64,000 nucleotides of DNA. Source: an uncultured Acidimicrobiales bacterium. GTDB taxonomy: Bacteria > Actinomycetota > Acidimicrobiia > Acidimicrobiales > Bin134. Shown here in pieces: positions 6,926 through 16,293 of this stretch. The DNA lies in assembly GCA_951813325.1 (NCBI GenBank), contig OX638350.1, forward strand, positions 2,027,954-2,091,953, written 5' to 3'. The first letter of the stretch is position 1, and each line of letters starts with the position of its first letter. Both the position numbers and the translations under genes were made by a program. The notes under the pieces are model-generated. The model was not told the origin of the DNA. It ran no database searches and saw nothing but the letters and a program-made list of their open reading frames with translations.

Positions 6926-9900
6926 ATGGGCTCTTATCAGGATGCGGCCCGCGAGCGCGTCCTCATCTACGACGGCGCCTTCGGCACCTACGTCCAAGAA
7001 CTGCCGCTGAGTGAGGACGACTTCGGCGGTCCCGATTTGGAGGGGTGCAACGAGCTCTTGTGCCTCACGCGGCCCGAGCTCATTGCAGGCATGCACGACC
7101 TGTACTTCGGCCTGGGGGTGGACGCGGTGGAGACCGCCACCTTCGGGGCATTCTCCGTGCCATTGGCCGAGTACGGCATCGCCGATCAGGCCTACGACAT
7201 CAATTTGGCTTCGGCTCGCATCGCCCGGGAGGCGGCCCACGGCTACGCCGCCGACGGTCGGCCCCGGTGGGTGGCCGGATCGGTTGGGCCGGGCACCAAA
7301 CTGGCGTCGCTGGGTCAGATCCGCTACGCCGAGCTGCGCGACGCCTTCGAGATCCAGGCCCGGGGCCTGCTGGACGGCGGGGTCGATCTGTTCATCATCG
7401 AGACCCAGTACGACCTGCTCGGGGCCAAGGCGGCCATCAACGGTTGCCGAAGGGCTATGGCCGCCGCCGGTCGGGAGCTGCCGCTGCAAGTGCAGGTCAC
7501 CATAGAGATGACCGGCCGGATGCTGCCCGGCACCGAGATCGGCGCCGCGCTGGCCGCCCTGGCCCCCCTCGGTCCCGCGGTGTTCGGGTTGAACTGCGCC
7601 ACCGGCCCGGCTGAGATGGGCGAGCACCTGCGGGTGCTGTCGGAGCAATGCCCGGTGCCGGTGGCCTGCATCCCCAACGCCGGGCTCCCCCAAGTGGTGG
7701 ACGGCCGCATGCACTACGACGTCGGCCCCGACGAGCTGGCCGACTACCTGGCCCGCTACGTCACCGAGCTGGGGGTCAGCGTGATCGGCGGCTGCTGCGG
7801 CACCACCTCGGAGCACCTGCGGGCGGTGATCGACCGCTGCGCCGATCTCATCCCCGGACCTCGGCCCGGTGAGCTGCCCCCATCGGCCACCTCGATTTAC
7901 ACCGCGGTGCCCTTTGCCCAAGACACGTCGTTTCTCATCGTGGGCGAGCGCACCAACGCCAACGGCTCCCGCAAGTTCCGCGACGCCATGTTGGAGGCCG
8001 ACTGGGACGGCTGCCTTCAGATTGCCCGCGACCAGGTGAGCGAGGGCGCCCACCTGCTTGACCTGTGCGTCGACTACGTGGGCCGCGACGGCGCCGCCGA
8101 CATGGACGAGCTGGCCCGGCGGTTCGCCACCGGGGTGGCTGCCCCGCTGGTGCTGGACTCCACCGAGCCCGATGTGATGCAGGCGGGGCTGGAGTGGATC
8201 GGCGGGCGAGCGGTACTCAACTCGGCCAATCTTGAAGACGGGGAGGCCGATGGATCGCGCTTGCACCGGGTGCTGTCGCTGGCCCGGGAGTACGGCGCCG
8301 CGGTGGTGTGCCTGCTCATCGACGAGGAGGGCCAGGCCCGCGACCTGGAGTGGAAGATGCGGGTGGCCCACCGCCTCTACCGCTTGGCGACCGAGCGCTA
8401 CGGGCTAGCTCCCTCTGATTTGATCTTCGACGCTTTGACTTTCCCGCTGTCGACCGGCGGCGACGATTTGCGCAAAGACGGCCTGGCCACCATCGAGGCC
8501 ATCCGGCGGATCAAGGCCGAGCTGCCCGGCGCCCACACCACGCTGGGGGTCTCCAATGTATCGTTCGGGCTGAAACCCGCCGCCCGCCACGTGCTCAACT
8601 CCATGTTCCTGCACGAGTGCTTGGAGGCCGGGCTGGACTCCGCCATCGTCCACGCCGGTCGGATCGTCCCGCTGAACCGGGTAGACCCCCACCATCGCGA
8701 CGTATGCCTGGACTTGATCTACGACCGGCGAGGCTCGGCCGGGATCGCGTCGGATGGCCGAGATGGCTACGACCCGCTGACCGAGCTGCTGGCCGCGTTC
8801 GAAAACGTGACCGCGACGGCCGCAGTGAAAGAAGACCGCTCCGGTTGGCCGGTGGAGCAGCGGCTGGAGCGGCGCATCGTCGACGGCGACCGAGACGGGC
8901 TGGAAGCCGATCTGGACGAGGCCCTGGCCGGCACCCCAGCGCTGGACATCGTCAACAACACGCTGCTGGCCGGCATGAAGGTGGTAGGCGACCTGTTCGC
9001 CTCCGGGGAGATGCAACTGCCGTTCGTGCTCCAGTCGGCCGAGACCATGAAGACCGCGGTGTCGTATCTGGAACCGCATATGGACAAGGCCGACGACGCC
9101 GGGGGCAAGGGCCGGATCGTGCTGGCCACCGTGAAGGGCGACGTCCACGATATCGGCAAGAACCTGGTGGACATCATCTTGACCAACAACGGCTACGAGG
9201 TTCACAACCTGGGAATCAAAGTGTCCATCAGCGAGATGATCGACCGGGCGTCAGAGGTGGATGCCCATGCCATCGGCATGAGCGGGCTCTTGGTGAAAAG
9301 CACTTTGATCATGCGGGACAACCTGGAGGAGCTGAACAGCCGCGATCTCCACCACCTTCCGGTTCTGTTGGGGGGTGCTGCTCTGACCCGCACGTATGTG
9401 GAGCGGGACATGCGGGAGACCTACCGGGGCCGGGTGTTCTACGGCAAAGACGCCTTCGAGGGCTTGGCGGTGATGGACCGGCTGGGCGAACTGCGCCGCA
9501 CCGGCATTGAAGACCCCGAATTCGGTCGCCGGCCCGGAGGTCGCGACCTGCCCCGCCGCCCCCGCCGCGACGCCGCCGGCACCACCATCGACGAACTGCC
9601 CCTACGGGCCCCGTCGGTGGAAACCGGCAACCGGGTGTTCGAGCCCCCGTTCACCGGCTCGCGGGTGGTCAAAGGCATCCCCGTGGCCGACATCGCCGAG
9701 TACGTGAACGAGACGGCGCTGTTCCGCAATCAGTGGCAATTCCGTCCCACCGACGGCGAGGACGACGCCGCCTTCAAAGAGCGCATCCGCCCCACCATGC
9801 GAGAACAGCTCACCTCGGCCACCGCCCAAGGCCTGCTGGTGCCCCAGGTGGTGTACGGCTATTACCCGGTGAGCGGGAGCGGGGACGACCTGGTGGTGTG

Positions 9901-10429
9901 GGACAGCCCCGACCGAAGCGCCGAGCTCTGCCGCTTCCGGTATCCCCGCCAGCCCAAGGACCCCTTTCTGTGCATCGCCGACTTCTTCCGGCCCGCCGAC
10001 GGCGACGAGGTGGACTACGCCGCGTTCCACATCGTCACCATGGGCGCCGAGGTGTCCAAGGCCGCCGCCAAGCTGTTCGCCGACAACCGCTACCAGGACT
10101 ACCTGCTGCTGCACGGCCTCGGCGTGGAGACGGCCGAGGCCCTGGCCGAGTACTGGCACCACCGCATCCGCACCGAATGGGGTTTCGCGAGCGAGGACGG
10201 CCCCACCCTGGTCGGCCTGTTCCGCCAGCAGTACCGAGGCGGCCGCTACTCCTGGGGCTACCCGGCCTGCCCCGACCTCGAGGACAACCTCACCGTCGCC
10301 CGACTGCTCGAAGCCCACCGCATCGGCATCGAGGTGGGCGAGGAGACCAGCTACCAATACCAGCCCGAGCAAACCACCTCGGCCCTCATCTGCCACCACC
10401 CCCAAGCCAAGTACTTCGTGGCCCGCTAG
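6926..10429 (+). CDS. metH: Cobalamin-dependent methionine synthase
   Basis: Methylates homocysteine to methionine using methyltetrahydrofolate and B12. 1167 aa from the ATG at 6926 (an ATG at 6893 would add 11 residues but overlaps the promoter region). Order: homocysteine-binding barrel (1-300; GLNC and GGCCGTT zinc cysteines), pterin-binding barrel (about 330-600; VGERTNANGSRKFR), B12 cap and Rossmann domain (about 630-840; DVHDIGKN with lower-axial His741), and AdoMet reactivation domain (about 920-1160). All four modules are present. It feeds the methionine/SAM cycle served later by ahcY. The stop codon shares CTAG with the convergent gene. Confidence 0.95.
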   Translation: MGSYQDAARERVLIYDGAFGTYVQELPLSEDDFGGPDLEGCNELLCLTRPELIAGMHDLYFGLGVDAVETATFGAFSVPLAEYGIADQAYDINLASARIAREAAHGYAADGRPRWVAGSVGPGTKLASLGQIRYAELRDAFEIQARGLLDGGVDLFIIETQYDLLGAKAAINGCRRAMAAAGRELPLQVQVTIEMTGRMLPGTEIGAALAALAPLGPAVFGLNCATGPAEMGEHLRVLSEQCPVPVACIPNAGLPQVVDGRMHYDVGPDELADYLARYVTELGVSVIGGCCGTTSEHLRAVIDRCADLIPGPRPGELPPSATSIYTAVPFAQDTSFLIVGERTNANGSRKFRDAMLEADWDGCLQIARDQVSEGAHLLDLCVDYVGRDGAADMDELARRFATGVAAPLVLDSTEPDVMQAGLEWIGGRAVLNSANLEDGEADGSRLHRVLSLAREYGAAVVCLLIDEEGQARDLEWKMRVAHRLYRLATERYGLAPSDLIFDALTFPLSTGGDDLRKDGLATIEAIRRIKAELPGAHTTLGVSNVSFGLKPAARHVLNSMFLHECLEAGLDSAIVHAGRIVPLNRVDPHHRDVCLDLIYDRRGSAGIASDGRDGYDPLTELLAAFENVTATAAVKEDRSGWPVEQRLERRIVDGDRDGLEADLDEALAGTPALDIVNNTLLAGMKVVGDLFASGEMQLPFVLQSAETMKTAVSYLEPHMDKADDAGGKGRIVLATVKGDVHDIGKNLVDIILTNNGYEVHNLGIKVSISEMIDRASEVDAHAIGMSGLLVKSTLIMRDNLEELNSRDLHHLPVLLGGAALTRTYVERDMRETYRGRVFYGKDAFEGLAVMDRLGELRRTGIEDPEFGRRPGGRDLPRRPRRDAAGTTIDELPLRAPSVETGNRVFEPPFTGSRVVKGIPVADIAEYVNETALFRNQWQFRPTDGEDDAAFKERIRPTMREQLTSATAQGLLVPQVVYGYYPVSGSGDDLVVWDSPDRSAELCRFRYPRQPKDPFLCIADFFRPADGDEVDYAAFHIVTMGAEVSKAAAKLFADNRYQDYLLLHGLGVETAEALAEYWHHRIRTEWGFASEDGPTLVGLFRQQYRGGRYSWGYPACPDLEDNLTVARLLEAHRIGIEVGEETSYQYQPEQTTSALICHHPQAKYFVAR

Positions 10430-11283
10430 TTGGCGTCCAACAACATCCGAGCCACCAAGTCCATCCCGAATCCAGTCAGGATGCCCAGATACAGCAGCCC
10501 TGTGGCCGCCATGACCGCGGAGTAGAACCGCTCTCGCAGAGCCGCCCGGGCCAAGATCACCAGCCCTGCCGTGGTCACCACGCACGCGGCCCAGAACCAG
10601 CCCAAAATCCCGTTGTACCCGTCGTCGATGCTCCCGCTGAGCACCGAAGCCATTCCGGTGGGCCACAGCATCACCACCAACTCGGGGAGCCACAGCAGCC
10701 CGGTCCAGCGGACCAGCTCCAACAGCGGCCCCCGGGCCAAGCCGGGCTGCACCAGGTACCAGTGGCCCAAGAGCATGGCGTCGGTGACCGCTCCCAAAAA
10801 GAACGCCCCCACCACCGTGCGGGCCACGGCCAACGCCGCCGGGTCGCCGGCGTCCAGCCCGCCGGCCACCACCCCGATGAGACCCACCGCGGGGCCGATC
10901 AGGTCCAACACCGGGGGGAATTCCGGCAGGCTGCGGTCGAAGCGCTGCTCCTCCCGGTCGATGCCGGTCATGGCTGCGATGTCGGCACTGCGCCGCTCCA
11001 CCCGCTCCCGCTGGCCGCTCACTCCGGCCCGCCGTCGGATAACCGACATCGCCAGCGCCAGGGCGGCGGCCGCTGCGGCGGCCGCCGCAGTCCAGTCCCT
11101 CAGCGCCAACGGGTCGGTGGCGAACCCCAGCCAGGCCCCGCCCGCGGCCATGAGCCCGAAAACGCTTCGCATGAGCCACCCGTAGCCCAACCCGGCCTCC
11201 CGCCGCCGGGTGGTGAGCCACGTGAACGCCAGACCGCCGACGGCCAGCTGCAACAGAAGCGTGGCCGGTTGAAGCTCGATCAC
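10426..11283 (-). CDS. Uncharacterised multi-pass membrane protein
   Basis: 285 aa from the GTG at 11283, which overlaps the upstream peptidase stop (GTGA), so translation is coupled. About eight hydrophobic segments are visible: near the N-terminus, an alanine-only-like helix (TAAAAAAAAALALAMSV), a loop of about 40 charged residues (RRRAGVSGQRERVERRSADI...), then a C-terminal helix bundle. No family is recognised. Its TAG stop lies on the same CTAG as the metH stop at 10426-10429. Confidence 0.75.
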   Translation of the reverse strand: MIELQPATLLLQLAVGGLAFTWLTTRRREAGLGYGWLMRSVFGLMAAGGAWLGFATDPLALRDWTAAAAAAAAALALAMSVIRRRAGVSGQRERVERRSADIAAMTGIDREEQRFDRSLPEFPPVLDLIGPAVGLIGVVAGGLDAGDPAALAVARTVVGAFFLGAVTDAMLLGHWYLVQPGLARGPLLELVRWTGLLWLPELVVMLWPTGMASVLSGSIDDGYNGILGWFWAACVVTTAGLVILARAALRERFYSAVMAATGLLYLGILTGFGMDLVARMLLDAN

Positions 11284-12386
11284 GCGTCGATCACGGCTAA
11301 GCGGTGATCGGAGTCGGTGAGGTTGTCGGGGCCGTCGGCGTTGGCCACCACGATGTCCTCCAGCCGCAGCCCCCATCGCCCGGGCAGGTAGATGCCGGGC
11401 TCGATGGAGAAGGCGTGGCCGGGGCGCAGCTCCAGGCAGTTGCCCTCCACGATGTAGGGATCCTCGTGGGCCTCGGTGCCGATGCCGTGCCCGGTGCGGT
11501 GTATGAAATTGCCTCCGAAGCCGGCCTCGGCGATCATGGCCCGCCCCACCCGGTCCACCTCCTGACAGGCCTGCCCGACCACCGCGGCGGCAACCTGGGC
11601 GGCCTGGGCCTCGAACAGCACGTCATACGCGTCGGCCAGATCGGCGGGGGGCTCGCCCACGTGCACACAGCGGGTGATATCGGAGCAATAGCCCACCCCG
11701 TCGGCGTCCATCATCGTCCCCCCGAAGTCGCACAGCACCACCTCGCCCGGTTGGATAACCCGCTCCCCCGGCTCGTGGTGGGGGCTGGCGGCGTTGTCCC
11801 CCGCGGCCACGATGGCGAAGTTCACCCGCTGGTGGCCCTCGGCCAGCAGCCGCCGGCCCAGCTCGGCCGACACCTGGGCCTCGGTCCGCCCCACCAGCTC
11901 GATGCCGCCCGCTTGGAGATCGGCGGCCACTCGATCGGCTGCGGCCGCCGCGGCCCGCAGCGACTCCACCTCGGCGGCATCTTTCACCGAGCGCAGCGGG
12001 CTGGTCAGCTCTGAGGCCCGGCGGAACTCGACCGCCGGCAGCACCTTCATGAGGTCCACCAGGAACCCGGCCCAGGTGTGGTCGCCGATGGCCGCGGTGG
12101 TGACAGAGCCGATGAGCGAGCGAGCCAGTTCGATGGGGTCGTCGGTCTCGTCCCAGGAGACGACATCGAACACGCTGGGACGCTCCACCACCCTGGGGGC
12201 CTCCAGCCGGGGAACGACAAGCCGGGCATCGCCGTCGCGGGATACCACCAACATGGTCAGCCGCTCCAAGGGCATGGCCTCGTACCCGCAGAAGTAGGGC
12301 AGGTCGGCGCCCACCGACAACAGCAGCACGTCCACCGCCTGCTCGGCCATGAGGCCCCGTACTCGGCTTAGCCGCTCGGTAAACAC
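11280..12386 (-). CDS. M24 family Xaa-Pro aminopeptidase/dipeptidase
   Basis: Metal-dependent hydrolase that acts on N-terminal Xaa-Pro bonds. 368 aa: N-terminal creatinase-like domain (1-135) and C-terminal pita-bread domain (140-368). Metal ligands are visible as CDFGG, YCSDITR, HRTGHGIG, EPGIYLP and RLEDIV. No signal peptide, so cytoplasmic. It is coupled to the downstream membrane protein by a 4-nt overlap. PepP and PepQ cannot be separated by reading alone. Confidence 0.88.
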   Translation of the reverse strand: MFTERLSRVRGLMAEQAVDVLLLSVGADLPYFCGYEAMPLERLTMLVVSRDGDARLVVPRLEAPRVVERPSVFDVVSWDETDDPIELARSLIGSVTTAAIGDHTWAGFLVDLMKVLPAVEFRRASELTSPLRSVKDAAEVESLRAAAAAADRVAADLQAGGIELVGRTEAQVSAELGRRLLAEGHQRVNFAIVAAGDNAASPHHEPGERVIQPGEVVLCDFGGTMMDADGVGYCSDITRCVHVGEPPADLADAYDVLFEAQAAQVAAAVVGQACQEVDRVGRAMIAEAGFGGNFIHRTGHGIGTEAHEDPYIVEGNCLELRPGHAFSIEPGIYLPGRWGLRLEDIVVANADGPDNLTDSDHRLAVIDA

Positions 12387-12502
12387 TGTGTCAGCTTACC
12401 TCGATGCTTTTCTGCTCTCGGAGACTCCCTCCTAGACCGAGCGCACCCAAGCAATCCCAGTATTTGGCTAGATTTTTTGTACAAAACTTGGTAGATTGGA
12501 GC

Positions 12503-12790
12503 ATGGCCAGAAAAGAGCGCACTATTCCTGCATCCCAGTTCAGGAATCAGTGTCTGCACCTGATGGATGAGATCAATGAGACCGGCGACACGCTGATCGT
12601 CACCAAGCACGGCAGACCTGTTGCCATCGTACGCCCCGCGAACCGCGACAAAGGCAGCCTATGGGGATTTATGCAAGGAACCACACGCGTTCTTGGCGAC
12701 ATAGATGGGCCAGCCATTCCGCCGGAGGATTGGGAAATCGTCAACAACCCCCAAAGGGTGCTCGACCCCGATCATGCGCCTTCATCGTGA
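12503..12790 (+). CDS. Phd/YefM-type antitoxin
   Basis: 95 aa. Binds DNA through its N-terminal half (PASQFRNQCLHLMDEINETG, then LIVTKHGRPVAIVRP) and neutralises the adjacent PIN toxin with its C-terminal tail. The ATG at 12503 was chosen because -10 box TAGATT (12492-12497) ends 5 nt before it, giving a leaderless transcript. The stop overlaps the toxin GTG (12787-12790). Antitoxins of this family usually repress their own promoter. Confidence 0.85.
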   Translation: MARKERTIPASQFRNQCLHLMDEINETGDTLIVTKHGRPVAIVRPANRDKGSLWGFMQGTTRVLGDIDGPAIPPEDWEIVNNPQRVLDPDHAPSS

Positions 12791-13206
12791 TTCTCCTTGA
12801 TACCGACGTCTTGTTGCGGATGACGGCCGGCGATTCCAAGATCAGTGTGCGCTCTCGACGGTTCATCGACGAAGCGATGCACAGCCACGGCATCGGCGTT
12901 CCCACGATTGTGTTTCTTGAAGCTGCCCGGCTCCACTGGGATGAGAGGGTGGATCTCGGAATGCCCCCGGAACAATGGCGCAAGGCCCACCTTCGCCGTG
13001 GTGTTCTCGAGCTCCCCCTGACGGGGAAGGTCGCCGTCCAAGCAGCTGACCTGTTTGCCCGACAAGGGTTCCACCGAGACCCCGGCGCCCAGATCATCGT
13101 CGCGACGGCAATAGCAGAGCAGAGCACCCTGGCGACCACCGACGGACGCATCCTGGACTGGGCGAGACAGACAGGGGCGCTGGCAGTGCTCGACGCAACC
13201 GAATAG
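12787..13206 (+). CDS. PIN-domain toxin (VapC family RNase)
   Basis: 139 aa from a GTG that overlaps the antitoxin stop. PIN acidic residues are visible: Asp5/Asp7 in LLDTDVLL, Glu45 in FLEAARL, Asp98 in RDPGAQIIVATA and a late TTDGRI. This fits a Mg-dependent ribonuclease held inactive by the upstream Phd-like protein. VapC relatives cut tRNA or rRNA; the target here is unknown. Confidence 0.85.
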   Translation: MILLDTDVLLRMTAGDSKISVRSRRFIDEAMHSHGIGVPTIVFLEAARLHWDERVDLGMPPEQWRKAHLRRGVLELPLTGKVAVQAADLFARQGFHRDPGAQIIVATAIAEQSTLATTDGRILDWARQTGALAVLDATE

Positions 13207-13238
13207 CCATCCCGGGCCGCTAGCGGCACTCCTGAGGG

Positions 13239-14888
13239 TTAGAGCGCTGAAACAGTTTGGGTGCGGGCATGCTGGGCGCGGTGGGAGCTTCGGGTCAGAG
13301 GACTGGCCTCTACATGGGCGATGCCCAATGACAGCCCAACAGACTGGTACTGCTCGAACTGGGCGGGCGGGACCCATCGGGCCACAGGGAGATGATTGGT
13401 GGTGGGCCGAAGGTATTGGCCCACGGTCACAATGTCTGTGCCAACCGCGGCCAGGTCGGCCATGGTCTGAGCCACCTCTTGGTCGGTCTCGCCCATGCCG
13501 ACGATGATCGACGACTTGGTGGTGAGACCAGCGGCCTTGGCTCGGGCCAGCACGGCCAGGCTGCGGGCGTAGCCCGCCGAGGGCCGAACCACCCGCTGGA
13601 GCCGGGCCACCGTCTCGATGTTGTGGTTCAGCACATCAGGCTGGGAATCGAAAATCACCCGCAGCGCGTTGGGGTCGCCCTTGCAGTCGGGAATGAGCAC
13701 CTCGGCCTGCGCCCCGGGAGTACGGCGGCGGATGGCGGCCACAGTGGCCGCGAAGCCGGCCGCGCCTCCGTCGGGCAGGTCGTCTCTAGCCACCGCGGTA
13801 ATCACGGCGTAGCCCAACCCCATAGCCTCGACCGCATCAGCCACCCGCTCGGACTCAGTCGGGTCGAGAGGCTCAGGACGCCGCGTGTCCACCAGGCAGA
13901 ACCCGCAGGCCCGGGTGCAGCGCTCGCCGTTGATCATGAACGTGGCCGTGCCCTCGTTCCAGCACTCGTAGATGTTGGGGCAGCCTGCCTCCTCGCACAC
14001 CGTAGCCAGATCCCGGCTGTGCACCACCGATCGCAGCCGCCGGAACTCGGGGCCGGTGCGCAGGGGCACCCTCATCCACTCCGGTTTGCGCCCGTTGATG
14101 GACAACCCCTGGTCCAGCCCCGCCTCGGCCATCCGGGATTTCAGGCGGACCGGCCGCCCGGGAACCTCGCCCGGTCCCAGTCCCCGGCTGAACGGGCTCA
14201 AATCCTCGGGCCTCTGACGCCAAGCCACGTCGGCCCGTTCCACTCCCCCGCTGCCCCAGCGATCGGCGGCCCGGACGGCCACCGCGTCCACCACCTCCCG
14301 CATGGTTGCCCTTGTCCCCTCGGCGGCCAGAGAGGTGACCGCCTTGTCGGGGATGCCGCAGGGCACGATGCGACCGAACCAGTCCAAGTCGCAGTCCACG
14401 TTCAGTGCGAATCCGTGCATGGAGCGGGTCCGGCTGAGGCGCACGCCGACGGCTGCGACCTTGCGGGGGTTCTCGCCGTCGGGGTCCACCCACACGCCGG
14501 GGTAGTCGTCCAGACGGCCACAGCCGGCCAGCCCCACATCGCTCAGCGCGTCGATCACCAGCTGTTCCACCGAGCGGACATAGGCCACTGTGTCGGCCAT
14601 GCCCCCGCCCCGCTTGCCGGGCACGGTCATCACCGGGTAGCCGACGAGCTGGCCGGGGCCGTGGTAGGTGACGTCGCCGCCCCGGTCGGTGTGCACCAAC
14701 TCCGCCCCCACCTCGGCCGGGTCCACCAGGATGTTGGCCTCGTCGCCCCGCAGTCCGAGGGTGAACACATGGGGATGCTCCAACAGCAGCAGGTAGTCGT
14801 CGTCCCGCTCGAACAGGGCCTGCTGGCAAGCGTGGGCGTCCCGGTAGGACACCCGCCCCAGCCAACGGATGCGCAACGGGCCAATCAC
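13239..14888 (-). CDS. LipB-LipA fusion: octanoyltransferase plus lipoyl synthase
   Basis: Makes lipoyl groups in two steps on one 549-aa chain. Residues 1-215 are LipB, moving octanoate from acyl carrier protein to the target lysine: RGGDVTYHGPGQ (69-80), Lys143 and Cys177 in CGIPDKAVTSL. A linker of about 45 residues follows. Residues about 265-549 are LipA, a radical SAM enzyme inserting two sulfurs: auxiliary-cluster Cys298/303/309, CTRACGFC radical-SAM Cys324/328/331, and the late RSSHR serine. Both active sites look intact. The GTG at 14888 overlaps the E2 stop, so the E2 and its lipoylation enzymes are coupled. I see no internal stop or obvious re-start separating the halves. Confidence 0.93.
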   Translation of the reverse strand: MIGPLRIRWLGRVSYRDAHACQQALFERDDDYLLLLEHPHVFTLGLRGDEANILVDPAEVGAELVHTDRGGDVTYHGPGQLVGYPVMTVPGKRGGGMADTVAYVRSVEQLVIDALSDVGLAGCGRLDDYPGVWVDPDGENPRKVAAVGVRLSRTRSMHGFALNVDCDLDWFGRIVPCGIPDKAVTSLAAEGTRATMREVVDAVAVRAADRWGSGGVERADVAWRQRPEDLSPFSRGLGPGEVPGRPVRLKSRMAEAGLDQGLSINGRKPEWMRVPLRTGPEFRRLRSVVHSRDLATVCEEAGCPNIYECWNEGTATFMINGERCTRACGFCLVDTRRPEPLDPTESERVADAVEAMGLGYAVITAVARDDLPDGGAAGFAATVAAIRRRTPGAQAEVLIPDCKGDPNALRVIFDSQPDVLNHNIETVARLQRVVRPSAGYARSLAVLARAKAAGLTTKSSIIVGMGETDQEVAQTMADLAAVGTDIVTVGQYLRPTTNHLPVARWVPPAQFEQYQSVGLSLGIAHVEASPLTRSSHRAQHARTQTVSAL

Positions 14889-16165
14889 GGCATCTCGGCG
14901 TGCCAGTCACGGGTTTCGATGATCGACCGCACATGGTCCAAGAAGGCGGCCACATAGGCCCCGTCGAACGCCCGATGGTCCCAGGCCAGGGCCAGCACTC
15001 CCACCGAGTGGATGGCGATGGCCTCGCCGCCGTCTTCAGAGGTTACGACCACCGGGCGGCGGCGAATCCCGTCGGTGGACAAAATGGCCACCTGGGGCTG
15101 GTTGATGATCGGGAACTGCATCATCGTGCCCCACTGGCCGGGGTTGGTGATGGTGAACGTGCCCCCGGAGATCTCATCGGCATTCAGCTTCTTGGCCCGA
15201 GCCCGCCGCGACAGGTCGGCTACCTCCTCGGCGATCGGCACCAGCCTCTTGCGGTCGGCGTCGACCACCACCGGAGCCAAGAGCCCCTGGAAGTCGAGGT
15301 CCACGGCGATGGCCAGGTTGACGTAGTTGTGGACTACCAACTCGCTGCCGCCCACGGTCGCGTTGATGTGGGGATAGGAGTGGATGGCGTCGCACACCGC
15401 CCGGGCGATGAACGGCAGATACGTGAGGCTGAAGCCGTGATCGGCTTTGAACGCCTCCCGCTGGACCCGGCGCACCTGCTCCACTTGCTCAAAATCCACT
15501 TCCACCGCGGTCAACACATGGGGCGACACCGACTTGGACCGCACCATGTGATCTCCGGTGATGCGGCGGATGTTGCTCAACGGGACGATCGTGTCCCGTC
15601 CGGCTGTTCGTGGCGGGGCAGCCGGTGCGGGCGGACCAGCCGGAGTCGGTGGAGCAGCCGGAGTCGGCAGGCTGGCGGTGGGGCGGTTCTGGGCGATGTG
15701 GACCTCCACATCGGAGCGGGTAATGCGCCCGCCTTTGCCGGTGCCGGTGATCTGCGTGGGGTCAAGCCCGTGCTCGGCGATGAGCCGGCGCACCACCGGC
15801 GACAACACGACGCTCTCGGCCGCGGCGGCTGGGGCGCTCGGCGCCGGTTCGGGAGCAGGCGGAGGCACAGGCGCCGGCTCTGGCGCCGCCTCGACCGGCG
15901 CCGGTGCGGGCGCGGGCTCGACGACAGCCCCGTCCTCGCTCAAGATGGCGATTACCGCTCCGACTTCCACGGTGTCGCCCTCGGCGGCCACGACCTCCAC
16001 CAACACGCCGGTCATGGGCGACGGCACCTCGGAATCCACCTTGTCGGTGGAAACCTCGAAGAGCGGCTCGTCCTCGGCCACTTGGTCCCCTACCCGCTTG
16101 AACCACTGGGTGATGGTCCCCTCCACCACCGTCTCCCCCAGCTGCGGCATCCTGACTTCAGACAT
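14885..16165 (-). CDS. 2-oxoacid dehydrogenase E2 acyltransferase
   Basis: Core of a pyruvate or 2-oxoglutarate dehydrogenase complex. 426 aa: one lipoyl domain (1-76, lipoyl Lys42 in STDKVDSE), a long Ala/Pro linker (about 78-120), a peripheral-subunit-binding domain (about 122-160; SPVVRRLIAEHGLD), and the catalytic domain with DHRAFDG (His397). Only one lipoyl domain is present, whereas actinobacterial PDH E2 often has two or three. The ATG at 16165 is preceded by a strong AGGAGG. That whole start region is repeated three times upstream. The flanking genes are E3 and LipBA. Confidence 0.93.
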   Translation of the reverse strand: MSEVRMPQLGETVVEGTITQWFKRVGDQVAEDEPLFEVSTDKVDSEVPSPMTGVLVEVVAAEGDTVEVGAVIAILSEDGAVVEPAPAPAPVEAAPEPAPVPPPAPEPAPSAPAAAAESVVLSPVVRRLIAEHGLDPTQITGTGKGGRITRSDVEVHIAQNRPTASLPTPAAPPTPAGPPAPAAPPRTAGRDTIVPLSNIRRITGDHMVRSKSVSPHVLTAVEVDFEQVEQVRRVQREAFKADHGFSLTYLPFIARAVCDAIHSYPHINATVGGSELVVHNYVNLAIAVDLDFQGLLAPVVVDADRKRLVPIAEEVADLSRRARAKKLNADEISGGTFTITNPGQWGTMMQFPIINQPQVAILSTDGIRRRPVVVTSEDGGEAIAIHSVGVLALAWDHRAFDGAYVAAFLDHVRSIIETRDWHAEMP

Positions 16166-16271
16166 CGAGCCTCCTCGTAGACCTGTGCCGTCTGACTTCA
16201 GACATCGAGCCTCCTCGTAGACCTGTGCCGTCTGACTTCAGACATCGAGCCTCCTCGTAGACCTGTGCCGT
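16152..16271. repeat. Three perfect copies of a 40-bp tandem repeat over the E2 start
   Basis: Units begin at 16152, 16192 and 16232 with no mismatch. On the minus strand each unit carries AGGAGG and ATGTCTGAAGTC, so the ribosome-binding site, start codon and first four codons of the E2 gene are triplicated. Since 40 is not a multiple of three, the two upstream copies start 15-codon reading frames (16245-16198 and 16205-16158). The TGA of each lies 5 nt into the next ATG unit (ATGTCTGA). Confidence 0.95.
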
Positions 16272-16293
16272 TGCTCCCCTGCCCGCATTGCGC

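Noticed and set aside
13392-14957. 521-codon plus-strand frame opposite lipBA
   Set aside because: Antisense shadow; the minus frame has complete LipB and LipA active sites.
16152-16271. CRISPR-like direct repeats
   Set aside because: The three 40-bp units are contiguous with no spacers and cover a gene start.
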